This document shows positions 21,065-33,023 of a stretch of DNA of 42,021 nt, in pieces. The translations under genes and the position numbers were made by a program. Location of the stretch: assembly GCA_024364805.1 (NCBI GenBank), contig CM044521.1:75560828-75602848 (forward strand), in the 5' to 3' direction. The notes under the pieces were generated by a model. It saw only the letters and a list, made by a program, of their open reading frames with translations, did not search any database and was not told where the DNA came from. Positions within the stretch are counted from its first letter, which is position 1; the number at the start of each line of letters is the position of its first letter. The DNA comes from Euprymna scolopes. Lineage: Eukaryota > Mollusca > Cephalopoda > Sepiida > Sepiolidae.

Positions 21065-21330
21065 AATTTTTTTTTTTTTTCGAGAACTTTCCATCTCTGG
21101 AACATATTACCATGGGACTGCTTTCTTGCAGACTACAACATGGCCGTCTTCAACTCCAATATCAACAAATACTTTTTTAAACCATTCCCATAAGTAATCA
21201 AACTTTGTTCATTCCATTCATAATTTTCAATCCTCTCATAATATTCATCATTCAAAGGACAATCCACCCATCTTGACAAACATTATCATTGATAAGTTGT
21301 GACTGATTAGTATAAATAAAACTTTGCAAA
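21065..21330 (+). mobile_element. LINE 3' end, CR1/Jockey-like
   Basis: Matches the plus-strand copy at 4190-4430: CAGACTACAACATGGCCGTC, CAACAAATACTT, AAGTAATC, TTTGTTCATTC, then a tail with CATTGATAAGTTGTGACT. The coded remnant is of the form LWNILPWDC then VFNSNINKYF. Heavily 5'-truncated. Confidence 0.65.
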
Positions 21331-21784
21331 AATGGTGTTTGTTTATGCAAAATATGAGTGTTTATAAAAAGAAATATTTATATTAAATGTTGGATTTAAA
21401 TCCGTTATCCCACATGTAGATGGAAGATAATTGAATTAAGAAACTACATTATGTATTGAAGATGGCCGCCATCAATTATGCAAATTAGCCATAATCGATT
21501 TGCATATTTTGAAAGTATATAAAGTATACAGCAATATTCATAGGCACAAAAATTGCCCATTAATATTTGATGGAATATTATTACCTTTAATATCTGCCAA
21601 ATTAGGATTTGGAAATAAAATCCAGTGCCAAAAGTTTTCAAATAGAATTCAAAATGGCTTCCCAAAATATTAAAATATTTAGATGCAATTTTGACTTATT
21701 ACCAGACTGTAGAAACTTTAAAACTGGTAACATTATTTATTTTAATGTCATAATCTTAAAACTTAGATTTCCTTTCATTTTTAC

Positions 21785-21885
21785 TAACAAGTAACCACTT
21801 ATCAAGGCCAAAAACTACTTGAGAATAAGTTTTATGATGAAGAATATTATGAGAAGATTGAAAATGTTTAAATAGGTGTTATTCA
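21785..21885 (-). mobile_element. LINE 3' terminal fragment
   Basis: The reverse complement reads TTTTCAATCTTCTCATAATA ... GGCCTTGATAAGTG, the same tail as the copies at 3885 and 21065. Only about 100 bp of the 3' end is present. Confidence 0.6.
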
Positions 21886-22549
21886 TTTTATACATTTATT
21901 TTATATATTTTTTATTATTAAAATTAGCGCTCTGAGTAGATAGGCTGATAGGAAGATCTTATTTAATTAAAAGCAAAAAATAAAATGTTAATTAAATTAA
22001 AAATTCTTCCCCAAATTTTGAAGAATTCAAAAACAATAGTAAATATTCATGGTGAGTAGATTGACTAACAAAAGGGTTTCTTCGTCCAAAAATCTTTAAT
22101 GTTAGTTCAATGGATCCATTTTGCGTTTGAGCTTTCTGGTGTTGGTCAAAACTAACAAATGATTTGGGTACTAAAGATTCTTTTTTATTTATTACAAGGT
22201 GACCCCTCAAAAAAAAAAAAAAAATAAAATAAAATAAAATGGACTCAGTACATACTTTTTGTCATATAGCCTTCAGTAATTCAAAATTACCATAATTTTA
22301 CAGCAAATGATGGAAGCAATACATCTGAGTACAATTAAATCTCAATGTTGACTCCATAAGATCGTTCAAGGGCACTTTCATGCATCAGTTTAAATGTGAA
22401 CGGCCACTTTTAAGAGGAGCATTTAGGAATGGATAGACTACTGCAAGAACTATGGGACAATAAACAACTTTGCTGCAGCCAGTGACAATCGTCCAAGCTA
22501 TTTAATGTGCAGTAAGAAGTGTACAGCTGAGCTAATCGATAGCATGAGT

Positions 22550-23180
22550 CAGTTCAGCTGTCAAAAACAATGTATGCAAATATGAACTGCAGATCCTGTA
22601 CTTGTTGTTTATTGCCAGATTCTGATGACCGTAACATGAAGCAAGGTCTTAAACGTATCCCAGAATTGGCTGAAAGAGAACTTCGAAAGCTGTCTGATCA
22701 GTTTTAGGACTGATTTGGAGTGGGAATCTCACAGCCCAAATCATAACCTCCACATTTCTTTCCCTGATAATATCTTAAAGACAGAACTTTGCATGGAGAA
22801 CCGACTTTGCAACCTAGTGACGAATTTCTTTACTATTCTGCAGCCTCTTTCACACAGAAGAGATGTTACAAAAGACATCAGGAGGAACTATAGAGTGAAG
22901 CACATTCAAGCACCTGCCATAAAAATAATGATAGAGCAGAGAGAGGCTCGCAACATTTCTTCTATGAGACAGGTTTTCTCTACTGCATTTTTGGTTGAAT
23001 ATGAGTCAGTTCAGTAGAAAAAGTTACAAGTCCTGTACTCATCGCTTATTGTATGATTCCGATCACAGCAAAAATGGGAAAGCTCGCAAACCTGTCCCAC
23101 AATTAGTTGAAAGAGAACTTTGGTGATCATATGATCAGTTTTAAGACTAAAATTGAATGGGTATCTACAACCCAGACCTT
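22550..23180 (+). repeat. Diverged direct repeat with small coding-like block
   Basis: About 180 nt from ATGAGTCAGTTCAG (22541) recurs from 22996, offset about 455 nt. Both copies share TCCTGTACT, TGCTTATTG-like, CGTAAACCT-like, GTTGAAAGAGAACTT and ATCAGTTTTA. The second copy is open for about 42 codons (starting MSQFSRKSYK, later VPQLVEREL); the first is interrupted. I do not recognise the peptide. A degraded transposon or processed pseudogene is possible. Confidence 0.4.
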
Positions 23181-24155
23181 AGCGCCTTGATTCATTTATC
23201 TGTGGCTACCTCAATCTTCTCATTCAAACACAAACAGAAACACAACAACAAACAGAAAAGCTGTCTAAGATTATCATAAATTTGTGACCAATTCTATGTT
23301 TTAATGAGTGTCCGGCACAGCAAGGATATTAGTCGTAACATGTCTTTTTGGAAGTCAGCTTAAGTTGAACTTAACTTGTATGAAAGGATTAAAAACATCG
23401 TGGATGGAGAATATCATGGACCTGAAAAAAGCAATCAAGAAGGAAGCCATTTTATAAGAATGACATGAAGAAGTTTATGCTATGCTTTAAGAAATGCCCA
23501 GAGTCACTAAATGGAAATCATCTTTAATAGTTGTTCTAGAAAAAAAAAAGGAGTCCCAAAATTCTCATATTTTGATACAATTTTAAAACAATAAACCAGA
23601 TATCGCCAACGTTTAATTTAATTCATGTAGAAAATTAAGAAATGGGTTCACTGAAAGTTAAAACTCGTTTTTTATTTTATTTATTTATTTTATTTTATTT
23701 TATTTATTTATTTATTTTCTTAAGGGAGTCACCTTGTAAAAATTAATAACACAGGGCAGATCATTTCTAGGTAAAAAAAAAGTCTATGAAAGAAAAAAAG
23801 TTTGGTATTTGTTGTTGCTATGCGTGACTTTCATTTTAGAGAAAAGTTATGCAAATGACTTACCAAAGGAGATAAGTGCTTCCATTTATTTATTAAGTTG
23901 ATACATGAGAGTTTCTCATGCCACACAAGGCAATTTCTCATCTGAGCCAGCATTCAATATTCATTAATAGAATTAACAGTGACCTTGATAATGTTATTTC
24001 CGTTCATCTGTTGGGAGTAAACTCTCATTTAAAATTACAAATTCTGCCCTGATGTGAATGTCTAGCCTGGAGGTAAGCAGGAAAGTGACAGCTCCACTTC
24101 TCCAATGGGTTGCGGTTTAAACATACAAATTACTTTGAAAATACTAACTTAAGCA

Positions 24156-24156
<1 letters not shown>

Positions 24157-24199
<43 letters not shown>
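24157..24199 (+). repeat. (TA)n microsatellite
   Basis: About 21 TA units. Confidence 0.95.
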
Positions 24200-24201
<2 letters not shown>

Positions 24202-24750
24202 CACGCACAGGATGTCTTAAAAATGTACTCACACTTCGAATGACGATAAAACCTTTATTTATGAGAACATAGAATGCAATAGAATATCTCCAAATACAGA
24301 AGACAAATGTAATTAAAGACAATACTGATAACGTGCATCAAGGAATTCACAAATGTAACGAAACAGGTCATTACAGAACATTTTTGAGACATCCTCTATA
24401 TTTAACAAACAAGAACAATTGATGATGAAAATAAAAATTGATAGATTACTATATTTATTTTTTTTCTGAGAAGACCATCGTGCCAAACCCTGTTAAAAGC
24501 CTTAGATAATTTATTTTATTTATTAATCCACCAAAAATTCAAGCACGGAATCCAAATAAGAAATAACCTTTATGGATTTTCACAGATAGGCTATTTTCTT
24601 CAGAGGATGAAAATCAGCAAAAAAGAATATATTACTGACTAGCATAAATTTGAAAATATATTTTTTAAAATTTATATATATATATATATATATCTTAGGC
24701 AAAGGTAGTTTGCTTGAAACATTGCTGGTAAACAAATATGTAAAAGTATA

Positions 24751-24857
24751 AGAAGGCTATAGCAATGCAGGAAATTGGGTGTTGAAGTGATGTGACGTAT
24801 TTTTGTTCATACGTCACATCATTCAACACCTGCTTTCCTGCATTGCTATAGCCTTCA
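24751..24857. repeat. Long near-perfect hairpin (about 49-bp stem, 8-nt loop)
   Basis: AGAAGGCTATAGCAATGCAG to TGTGACGTAT (24751-24800) pairs with 24809-24857; the loop is TTTTGTTC. About 90 percent of the stem pairs, with one single-base bulge. It is flanked on the left by a TA-rich microsatellite. It could be a small foldback element or a processed hairpin precursor; nothing in the sequence decides. Confidence 0.85.
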
Positions 24858-26280
24858 TATTTTATTTAAAAACTATACATTACAGCATGATGGGTAACTA
24901 GTTTTCATCAATCTGGTCTTATTGGATTTAGGATGAAACATGGCTGGTCAAAACAGAGACTATTTGGGGGGAGGGATTAAACAACGATTTATCTATTAAT
25001 TTAAATGAACATATAGTATTGCGGATAAGACATCCTGTTTACCATCATTCAAAATCACTGAAAATTGCAGATAGAACATTTATAATATCACGTGATGATA
25101 TGAATTCTCTCCTTTTATTTATGTAAATATTTGCAATTATGTAAAACGCTTCTTATTATACAGGATTAATTGTGGCCCATTGGGTCAGTGTTGGCACGTA
25201 ACCGATTATGAATGTGACTAGATGTTTTAAAAGTGCATTTTTATGAATTGGTGGTTTATGTTAAATTTGAAGAAATTTTTTAACTATTTGCAGAACATTA
25301 TTTACAATATATTTTACACACTTTTCCTAATTATCAAAAACTTTTCACTCGCTTTGATCTCAGCTCAATTTATGATAAAACAAAAATTTATTTATTTGAA
25401 GATAAAATGAAAATTACTACCTATACAACGATTGAACTCACAACCGTCAGATTATGTGACTTTTGCATTTAATATATTCCCTCCTCCCACCACTTCTTAT
25501 CTTATTCACTCTCCTTCTATCTGATGTATCAATGTGCAAACAACCAACTAAGATTATTAGTTTTACTATTTATATATAACTTCATACGTGTTGCGTTACA
25601 CAAAAATATCTATGTATATCTATATGTTTATATGTAAATCTGCAGTGACAAATGTATATGGCTTTATGTATGAAATGATTATTTGTAAAATCCTCTTTTG
25701 CTGTTGCAATGTTAGATTTTATTTTAAATTAACTCAAGACAATTTTTTTTAGTATTTGTTTATTTTTTTATGCTTTAGTTGATTTCCATATTAAATGTTG
25801 GACATTCATTTGCATTTTTTCCTGTATCTATAAAATATTTTCCAAAATGTGAAATGGTATTAAACATCAATACGATTGCCTTTAGTCAAGTAAAAAAGAA
25901 ATGAAAACCTGGAAAAGTATCTCTTCAAAATGGACTTGGTTCAGAAGTGAAATGAAGTAGCATTTACTATAACTAGCAGGACTTGTGGAAATTCCACAGC
26001 AGATTCTTTCATATGTAATATATTGATGTTGGCATTCCGTGGATGTTCAGTGTAAATGGAGATGCTCTGATATTATTGTAGCTCTTTTGTTAAAACTGCA
26101 AAAGTATTTATCTAAGCTATTAGGGACGCCCAACATAGCCCGGTCGTAAAATATGCTTAAATATGATATTTTAATTTATGCAGATTTCGTATATAATTAT
26201 ATATAATTATAGAGTCAATTTTCTATCGATTCTTATATATTATAAAGTTGTGATTTAAAAAATAAAAAATATATCCATAT

Positions 26281-26328
26281 GACTTGGGGGCATCAGCTTG
26301 AATCAAAACCGAAACCAAAACTTATGAC

Positions 26329-26361
<33 letters not shown>

Positions 26362-26510
26362 CTTGAGTGCTATCAGCTATAGTCGAAACTGAAATCAAAA
26401 CTTATGATTTTTTGGTAAAATAATTTATAAAAAAGTAGATGATTTGAGTGTCATCAGCTATAATCGAAACCAAAACTTAAAATAAAAAAGAATTCTTGGT
26501 AAAATTATTT
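26281..26510 (+). repeat. Three tandem units of about 80 bp
   Basis: CATCAGCT, then AATCGAAACC-like, then CAAAACTTA recur at 26290, 26370 and 26450, with an (AT)n insert in the first gap. Confidence 0.7.
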
Positions 26511-28169
26511 ATTACAAGAAATGGAAGGTCATAACAGTTAAACGACAGTCACTCAGAAGAAAAAAGATGTAAGCGTGACTCACAAAATAACACACATGCT
26601 ATCGTATTAATATATCAACTATTTACCGATAAGCAGCCTGGCAAGCTTGGAGTTTTCATATTAATCTACTCTCCATAATGCCATGTGTCAAATCTGATTC
26701 TAGCTTCCTTCTTTGGGAGGGTCTCACTTAACTGTAAGAGGGAGGGGTTAAAAAAAAAAAGCAAGGCAAGAAAGAGGATTTCGTTTTAAAGAAGGCATTG
26801 ACCTATGACAAAAGCCTTCTAGAAATTTCTAAAACTATTTTTAGAAACATGAGAAAACTTCTATTATTATTATTTGAGCCAAACTTGGGACCATGTAGCT
26901 CATGAAAATACCCATATTTTCTTAATTAAGGCTTACATATTTCGTGGAATAATGTTTTTAAAGTTTGGTACAGATATGATTTTTCCAGGTGTATCGAAAC
27001 ATTGAGTATTATTATTTAATGACCTTTGAAGTCGGATGTTTCCCCTATACGAAAAGTAAGTATATTATTTATAGTGTAAAAGGACGGATTTGCAGTTGGA
27101 TTACAGTGTCAGTTGCAGTTTTGACTTCAGTGAGAATACATGTAAAAATGCAAGGCCCTAGTAGATAGAGGTGTTTAGATCTCTGTGAGGATAGTCCTTC
27201 CAAAACCAACTCTTAGTTAAGGGAAATATCCATAGTTAAAATAAATAGAAGATACTTTAAGTTAAAATGGTCATTTTCATACATATCGGTTATCCAATAA
27301 ATTTTTTAAAGACATTTTTATCCCTCTTTTTAGGGTTATATGAGTGCCTTCTGGTTGGACCATTCCCACATATGATTTCATAATCACTGTCAGGATGTTG
27401 CTTTGTTTTTTGCTTTTTTTTATTTACATTTCAGTTGCAGTCAGAATTTAACTTCAAATATTTCTCTGTCACATGATCAAACTGACCAACCATATCTACT
27501 CTTCTATCAGACTCACAGCTAATCTCAACATCATCACTTGTCAATGATACATAACTCTTTGCACATAGAAAATGATATCTACACAACTTTCACAGGATAT
27601 TAATGCCAAGTAAGCTTAGATAGAAAGTAAAGCCAACTGAATTTGTCAAATAACTTAAAGTAAATATTGAAATCTGCTTCTCAGCTATTTAGGGAAAATA
27701 TCTAGCTGTGTTCTAAAAATAATTTGTATTTTCAATCAATTTCATCGATTACATATTTCATCCTATCGATATTTCATTTTACTTAATCGTATACATTTCA
27801 AAATGGAGGAAATAAAATATTCTCTTGGTTAGCACTCCTCATATTATTACTTAACAACTGGACTTTATTTAATAAGAGACATTTTTTGTATGCACCGATT
27901 CTTGTTCAGGTTTTCTGTGGGATGTATTGGAATTGGCAAGCGAATCAACATTATTTGACATTGTTTTTATTGATTAATGAATTTCTTCAAATTAAACTTG
28001 ACCTTTTTGACTTATTTATACAAATGGTTCATTCTAAATATAAAAGAATTGATTTTTTATGTGAAAAGATAAGTTATGTCTTCTAAGTGCATTTAAAATA
28101 ATTATCGTTCACTTGAATTGTTTAGAATGAAATTGATCTTTTTTTGTTCATTTTGTGTGAGTATGTGTA

Positions 28170-28520
28170 TGTAATCTAAAGCGCCATGACATTGCCCTGA
28201 ACTCCTGGGAGAGTGTAGCAGGGGATCACAGCAAATGGAGGAAAATTTGTTTTCTGAAGACTAGAGAATTTGAAAGCAACCGTCTTCGTCATAGGAACGC
28301 CCTTTGTACAAATTTAAAAGCAAAGTATCAGAAAAATCCATCAAACAGTGATCCACCAAACAATGTTTGTGGAACTGTGGGTTCAAAATATGAAGTAAAG
28401 CTGAGTTAACTGCCCACAAATGCATGCGTATCATCTGCAAGAAAGTGTGCAAGAAAGTGTGCTGGACTAAAAGCACACACGCCATGCCACAGAACTTGGG
28501 AAATGTTGAAATTATTTGCT
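28170..28520 (+). mobile_element. LINE C-terminal fragment
   Basis: The plus strand encodes ALNSWESVAGDHSKWRKICF, then FESNRLRHRNAL, and after frame changes a stretch ending in GLKAHTPCH. The layout (WExxAxDRxxWR, basic linker, then a Cys/His pair region) matches the C-terminal tail of endonuclease-type LINE polyproteins. It is broken and 5'-truncated. Confidence 0.55.
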
Positions 28521-30033
28521 GAACCTTCATTCATGGTTTTCGATGAGAGAATCCACCATGTATGTAGAGCAGTGACACCAAAATAAACTATCATTTATAA
28601 ATATTCTTTATCACAATCTGAGCAACGTCCTAAAAAGTGATTTCATTAATTTCTTTTATCTCTGTTCTGATTTTGAATGTTATTCTACTTGTTCAGCAAA
28701 TTTTAAACTTTAAATTTTAATTAAATTCTAAACTGATATAGATGTTCAAATAAGTTGTGTTTAAATGAGAAATTGGAAATTATTTAAAGTATTATCTTTA
28801 TGAATAGGCACTTGTGCATTTACTACACAGACTGTGATCGTCCGACTCGTTGTGCTGGTCTAAGATTGTTGCTTGATCAACAAAGGAATTCTCCCTCCAA
28901 ATAAAAATCACGTCTTGATCATAAACAGTAATAGATGTCTATTTTTATTTTTATTTTTTTAGAGATTACAAATTTTTCTAAGTCGAATAACAAAACTATG
29001 TGAATGACTTACTCAAATTTATGTTGAAATCGAATCTATTAATTCCCTATGAGGCTTTAGGTAATTAAATTTTAAATAGTAAATAATTGTGTCAAGTAAT
29101 TAATTTTATAATTTTATAAACTTTTACTCTTTTGTGACAAATGTTAATGACCTACCTGGAATTAAAAAGCCACACTGTCTCTCTATTGTCCGTCATTTTA
29201 AGTCGGAAAAAAATAAAAAATAAAAAGATAAGCACAAAATGAATACTTTGACAGCATTCTCGTTTTTTTTTTCCGACAATAACGGATGATGGACAAAAAC
29301 TAAGTTTGGAAAAAGCAAATATGATAAAACTAGAAATGAAACTGCCAGCCATCTTTTTTTTTGTGTACGAACCATTATGATGGAGATACGTTTAATTTTA
29401 TTTTGCTTGTCCTGTTTATTGTAGAAAAAAATGAATATAATTCTGTTCTTTTAAAAGTAAAATGATTTCTGTTTTCGTCTAAGACTCCTATATGGATCTA
29501 TTTCTTTAAGAAGTAACTACTTTGGAAAAGTATCTTTTTTCCCCCCAACTTGGGAATGTTCTTTAATGATTTCGTGTAGTCCATCTGATATTGTAATTGG
29601 TAAATTTTTATATGCTGATGAAGAAAATCACCTACAAATCGAAACTTGAATATATTTTTGCTAATAAAAGAAATTTTGATAATGTATATACATACAAATG
29701 GACATTTTTGAATATTCATTTCTGGAGCTGGATTTAAATATTTGAAATTATAATTAATATTTTGAAATAAAAATAAAAAGATTCTATTAATATATGAAAG
29801 CTCTGATTGATATAACCTATTAATTATTGAGTTTATTTTAACGGTAGCATATTGAAGCATATCCTATGAATTCATCCTATGAATCGTTTTAGTTCCTTAA
29901 CTTAATTTTTTACTTAGATCCAGGCTCATTACTGTACACCACATCCCCAACAAAACTTCCGATAAAAATAAATAAATGCTTACACATTTTGAATTTTAAT
30001 GGCTATGGTTTGTTTGAAAAGATTTTGAAAAAT

Positions 30034-30394
30034 GCAATAAAATACGTATTATATACGTTTGAAGCCAAAACAACGCATTATTACAAAATAAACAGATATT
30101 TATTTTGTTTGAAATTTATATTGAAATGCATAAATATATTTCAAAGCAAAGCCTCATCTTCAGTTTTTTTTTTTGCTTCGAAATATGTCTATGAATTTTT
30201 TGCTTCGAAATATGTCTATGAATTTTTTGCTTCGAAATATTTCTATGAATTTTTTGCTTCGAAATATTTCTATGAATTTTTTGCTTCGAAATATTTCTAT
30301 GAATTTCAATATGAATTTAAAACAAAATAAATTTCTGTTTATTTTGTAATAATGCGTTGTTTTGGCTTCAAATGTATCTAATACGTATTTTATT
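30034..30394. mobile_element. Foldback element with internal 27-bp tandem array
   Basis: Arms 30034-30152 and about 30277-30394 are inverted copies at about 90 percent identity, sharing TTTGAAGCCAAAACAACGCA and ATTACAAAATAAACAGA. Both strands therefore show look-alike open frames (FEAKTTHYYKINR), which are not genes. The centre is a five-unit 27-bp array. Confidence 0.85.
30169..30303 (+). repeat. Five 27-bp tandem repeats
   Basis: The unit runs from TTTTTTGCTTCGAAATAT to CTATGAA. Units 1-2 carry ATGTCT and units 3-5 carry ATTTCT. The unit resembles the inner end of the flanking inverted arm, which suggests it arose by amplifying that end. Confidence 0.9.
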
Positions 30395-30636
30395 TTATTC
30401 AAACTCAACCAGCGCTTCTAAGGAACAAAAATCTTTTTAAAAAATGCATTCTTTCACGTCATAATTGTATCATGATTGTATAGTTTAAAAAATATTATTT
30501 TCACGCCACAAACGCATCAGGTATTTTCATATATTGTACTTGAATGCTTTTCTTCAAATCAATTTGAGAAAGTGTTGAAATAAAGACAAAATGTTAATGA
30601 ATATGTAAATTATTTTCGTTTTTACTTTTTCATTTT

Positions 30637-30648
<12 letters not shown>

Positions 30649-30675
<27 letters not shown>
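30649..30675 (+). repeat. (AT)n microsatellite
   Basis: About 13 AT units. Confidence 0.95.
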
Positions 30676-30679
<4 letters not shown>

Positions 30680-31136
30680 TTATTCATAAATGAGATTTTG
30701 CTGAGATCAAATCCTCTTGGATCTAATGCAATCACTTAAGCACTATTGCCACTGAGAATGATGTGAACCCACAATTTTATTTCAGCTGCATGTATGTAAA
30801 AAAAAGCAACTTGTGTTCAATTGATTAAATACAATGAATAATTTGAATTATAAACTCAACCAAAATATCTGGTATTATGATGAATGTTTTCTTTTCAGTA
30901 AAAAAAAAAATGAAAGGAGAAAGAAGAGATCAAATGTAAAATGTACTTTGTTTTCTTTATAAAACGTTGTTGACTGACTTTTCCTTTCTTGTGTGAGTAT
31001 TGCTGACCTCTTAACAAAGGAAAGTTCATGCAGATCACTTTTTAAAATTTAATTTCTATTTAATTCTTCGAATTACTTTCTTCATTCCAAAAGCTGATCA
31101 CCTTGGCTAAAATTTAAATCTTATTTCAAATTTAAG

Positions 31137-31210
31137 GTTCTAAAGGAGCAGAAGAGGAACCGTTGGAAAAACCAGAATCAACAGAAGAGAATGTTATACT
31201 GCTTGCTCGG
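31137..31210 (+). CDS. NCX cytoplasmic-loop exon (acidic linker)
   Basis: This 74-nt exon completes the split Gly codon and reads GSKGAEEEP, then a stretch ending ENVILLAR. It is acidic and hydrophilic, as expected for the region between TM5 and the first Ca-binding domain of NCX. The acceptor is TTTCAAATTTAAG and the donor is CTCGG|GTAAGA. Its phase (1 in, 0 out) joins exactly to the alpha-1 exon and to the exon at 34867. The LLAR end joined to the next exon resembles the ARxL segment that precedes the YRI motif of NCX1. Confidence 0.82.
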
Positions 31211-31971
31211 GTAAGAACATTTTAATTATTAAAGGATTTCTTTTTGTAGTCGCCGGTATTTTTCAGGAGTATTAATTAGTATTGGGATGATTAATCAGAA
31301 TTAGTAATCAAAACTTTTAGGAGTATCGAAATCAGTATCAATTGCATCTATTTATAATGCTAAATTTTTAATTTTTGGTCTCCCGACAAAGGAGGGATTG
31401 AGCTTAGTAATTCACTCCCGTTCATTTGTTCACACTTTCCTAAATAACTATGCCTTGAAATTCTTTGAAATTTTCATAAGCATTAGTTATAGTGAAAGTA
31501 ATATTTTTGCCAGATCGGATTTTCAGGGATAACTCTAGTTGCCCCCCACCTTCGTGTAAGTGCCATTATAGGAGTAAAATTTCCCCCAAATTATTTGTTT
31601 GTTTGCACTTTTTTCAATAACCACTCCGTGTTTGTATTTTGTTTAAAACTTAACTTTTCATTGCTGGTACTAATGATGGAATGATAAATATTTATTGATT
31701 TTTAAACTACCAGAAAAACTAAAATTTATTGATGAACCCCCACAAATGTGATTTTACGTTTGTGAAAATATGTGCACATATTACATGAGATTTCAATAAC
31801 TATAAGTGATAAAAAACACACACACAAAAAACAACAAGTCTATACATACAACAGTTAAATATTTAGAGATTTTAAAAGAATCGATAATTGGGTTTCTGAA
31901 TTTTTTAGATGATTATTCATATTAATGGGTAGATGTCCTTAGTAATTCGCAATTGTGTTTTTATTGTTGTC

Positions 31972-32290
31972 TGCACTGAGGATTGAACCATCAACCTTCA
32001 AAAGAGTAACTTTACAACTGAATTTTACCAAATATTTTATCCACTACGAGTGTATGGTGTAATGGATAAAGTACTTAGGACTTCTACCAGAGCATGCCAT
32101 ACCCATGGATTAAATAAGTTTTGTTCGAAATTCTGTGCAGATTCTCGAGTTTAACAGAAAGATTCAAAAGTTCGGCAAGATACACCTGAAGGGGGTCAAA
32201 GGTTACATCGACTGAAACGATGTGGAAATAACACTGTAGATGAGAAGAGTAGTCGGAAGAATCCAATTAATATGAATAATCGGTAATTGT
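31972..32290. mobile_element. SINE composite, copy 2, with two tRNA-like heads
   Basis: The minus strand (32048 to 31975) has GTGGATAAAATATTTGG, a CTCTTTTGA anticodon-like part and GATGGTTCAATCC (box B), similar to tRNA-Lys. The plus strand from 32055 has GGTGTAATGGATAAAG and ACTTAGGACTTCT, similar to tRNA-Arg, with a later GTTCGAAATTC. The plus body continues to about 32290 and matches 16610-16800. These are diverged SINE parts and not tRNA genes. Confidence 0.55.
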
Positions 32291-32409
32291 TTTGGAATTG
32301 GGGAAAAATATTGGAATGATTCCATCATGAGCATTAAGCATAAAAATGAATTTTTAATTGATGAATTAAAATCGTGTTAATCGATGTGATACAACTTTAA
32401 CTGATTAGA

Positions 32410-33023
32410 TTATTTTGTTGACATTTATTTTGTTGGTATTTATTTTGTTGGTATTTATTTTGTTGGTATTTATTTTGTTGACATTTATTTTGTTGACATT
32501 TTGTTGACATTTATTTTGTTGGTATTTATTTTGTTGGTATTTATTTTGTTGACATTTATTTTGTTGACATTTTGTTGACATTTATTTTGTTGGTATTTAT
32601 TTTGTTGGTATTTATTTTGTTGACATTTATTTTGTTGACATTTTGTTGACATTTATTTTGTTGGTATTTATTTTGTTGACATTTGGTTGGTATTTATTTT
32701 GTTGACATTTTTCGGTATTTATTTTGTTGGTATTTATTTTGTTGACATTTTGTTGGTATTTATTTTGCTATTAATTATTTTGTTGACATTTGGTTGGTAT
32801 TTATTTTGTTGACATTTTGTTCGTATTTATTTTGTTGAAATTTATTTTTTTGACATTTTGTCGGTATTTATTTTGTTGACATTTTGTCGGTATTTATTTT
32901 ATTGAACTTTATTTTGTTGGTATCTATTTTGTTGATATTTTGTTGGTATTTTGTTGGTATTTATTTTGTTGACATTTTGTTGGCATACATTTTGTTGGTA
33001 CTTATTTTGTTGACATTTTGTTG
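32410..33023 (+). repeat. 16-bp minisatellite (about 614 bp)
   Basis: Units TTTATTTTGTTGGTAT and TTTATTTTGTTGACAT alternate, with shortened units (TTTTGTTGACAT). The left half shows higher-order repetition of several units; the right half is more diverged. Confidence 0.95.

Larger units (their letters stand above)
2156..31136 (+). other. Large phase-1 NCX intron (29 kb)
   Basis: This interval separates the alpha-1 exon from the next well-supported loop exon. The donor GTAAGTG and the acceptor TTTCAAATTTAAG join one base (G) to GT, giving a Gly codon, so the reading frame is kept. It holds at least four small candidate cassette exons, listed separately, and most of the repeats in the window. 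Outside the listed features I see only AT-rich sequence with homopolymer runs and short microsatellites. That applies to about 2400-2900, 3030-3880, 4520-5430, 7470-9330, 9540-10630, 11940-12820, 14180-15210, 15700-16150, 16810-17910, 19930-20630, 21330-21780, 21900-22500, 23190-24150, 24870-26270, 26520-28170, 28520-30030 and 30680-31130. Confidence 0.85.

Noticed and set aside
26989-27055. Segment between TTTTTCCAG and the donor GTAAGTAT
   Set aside because: 67 nt long with a stop in the required phase.
29989-30408. Open frames on both strands with similar peptides
   Set aside because: They are the two arms of one inverted repeat and its 27-bp array.
30899-30935. Strong acceptor TTTTCTTTTCAG just before the 31137 exon
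   Set aside because: The following segment is 37 nt and breaks the frame; a decoy acceptor is more likely.
31972-32110. tRNA-like sequences considered as tRNA genes
   Set aside because: Stems do not close, arms are diverged and both continue into a shared repeat body; they are SINE heads.
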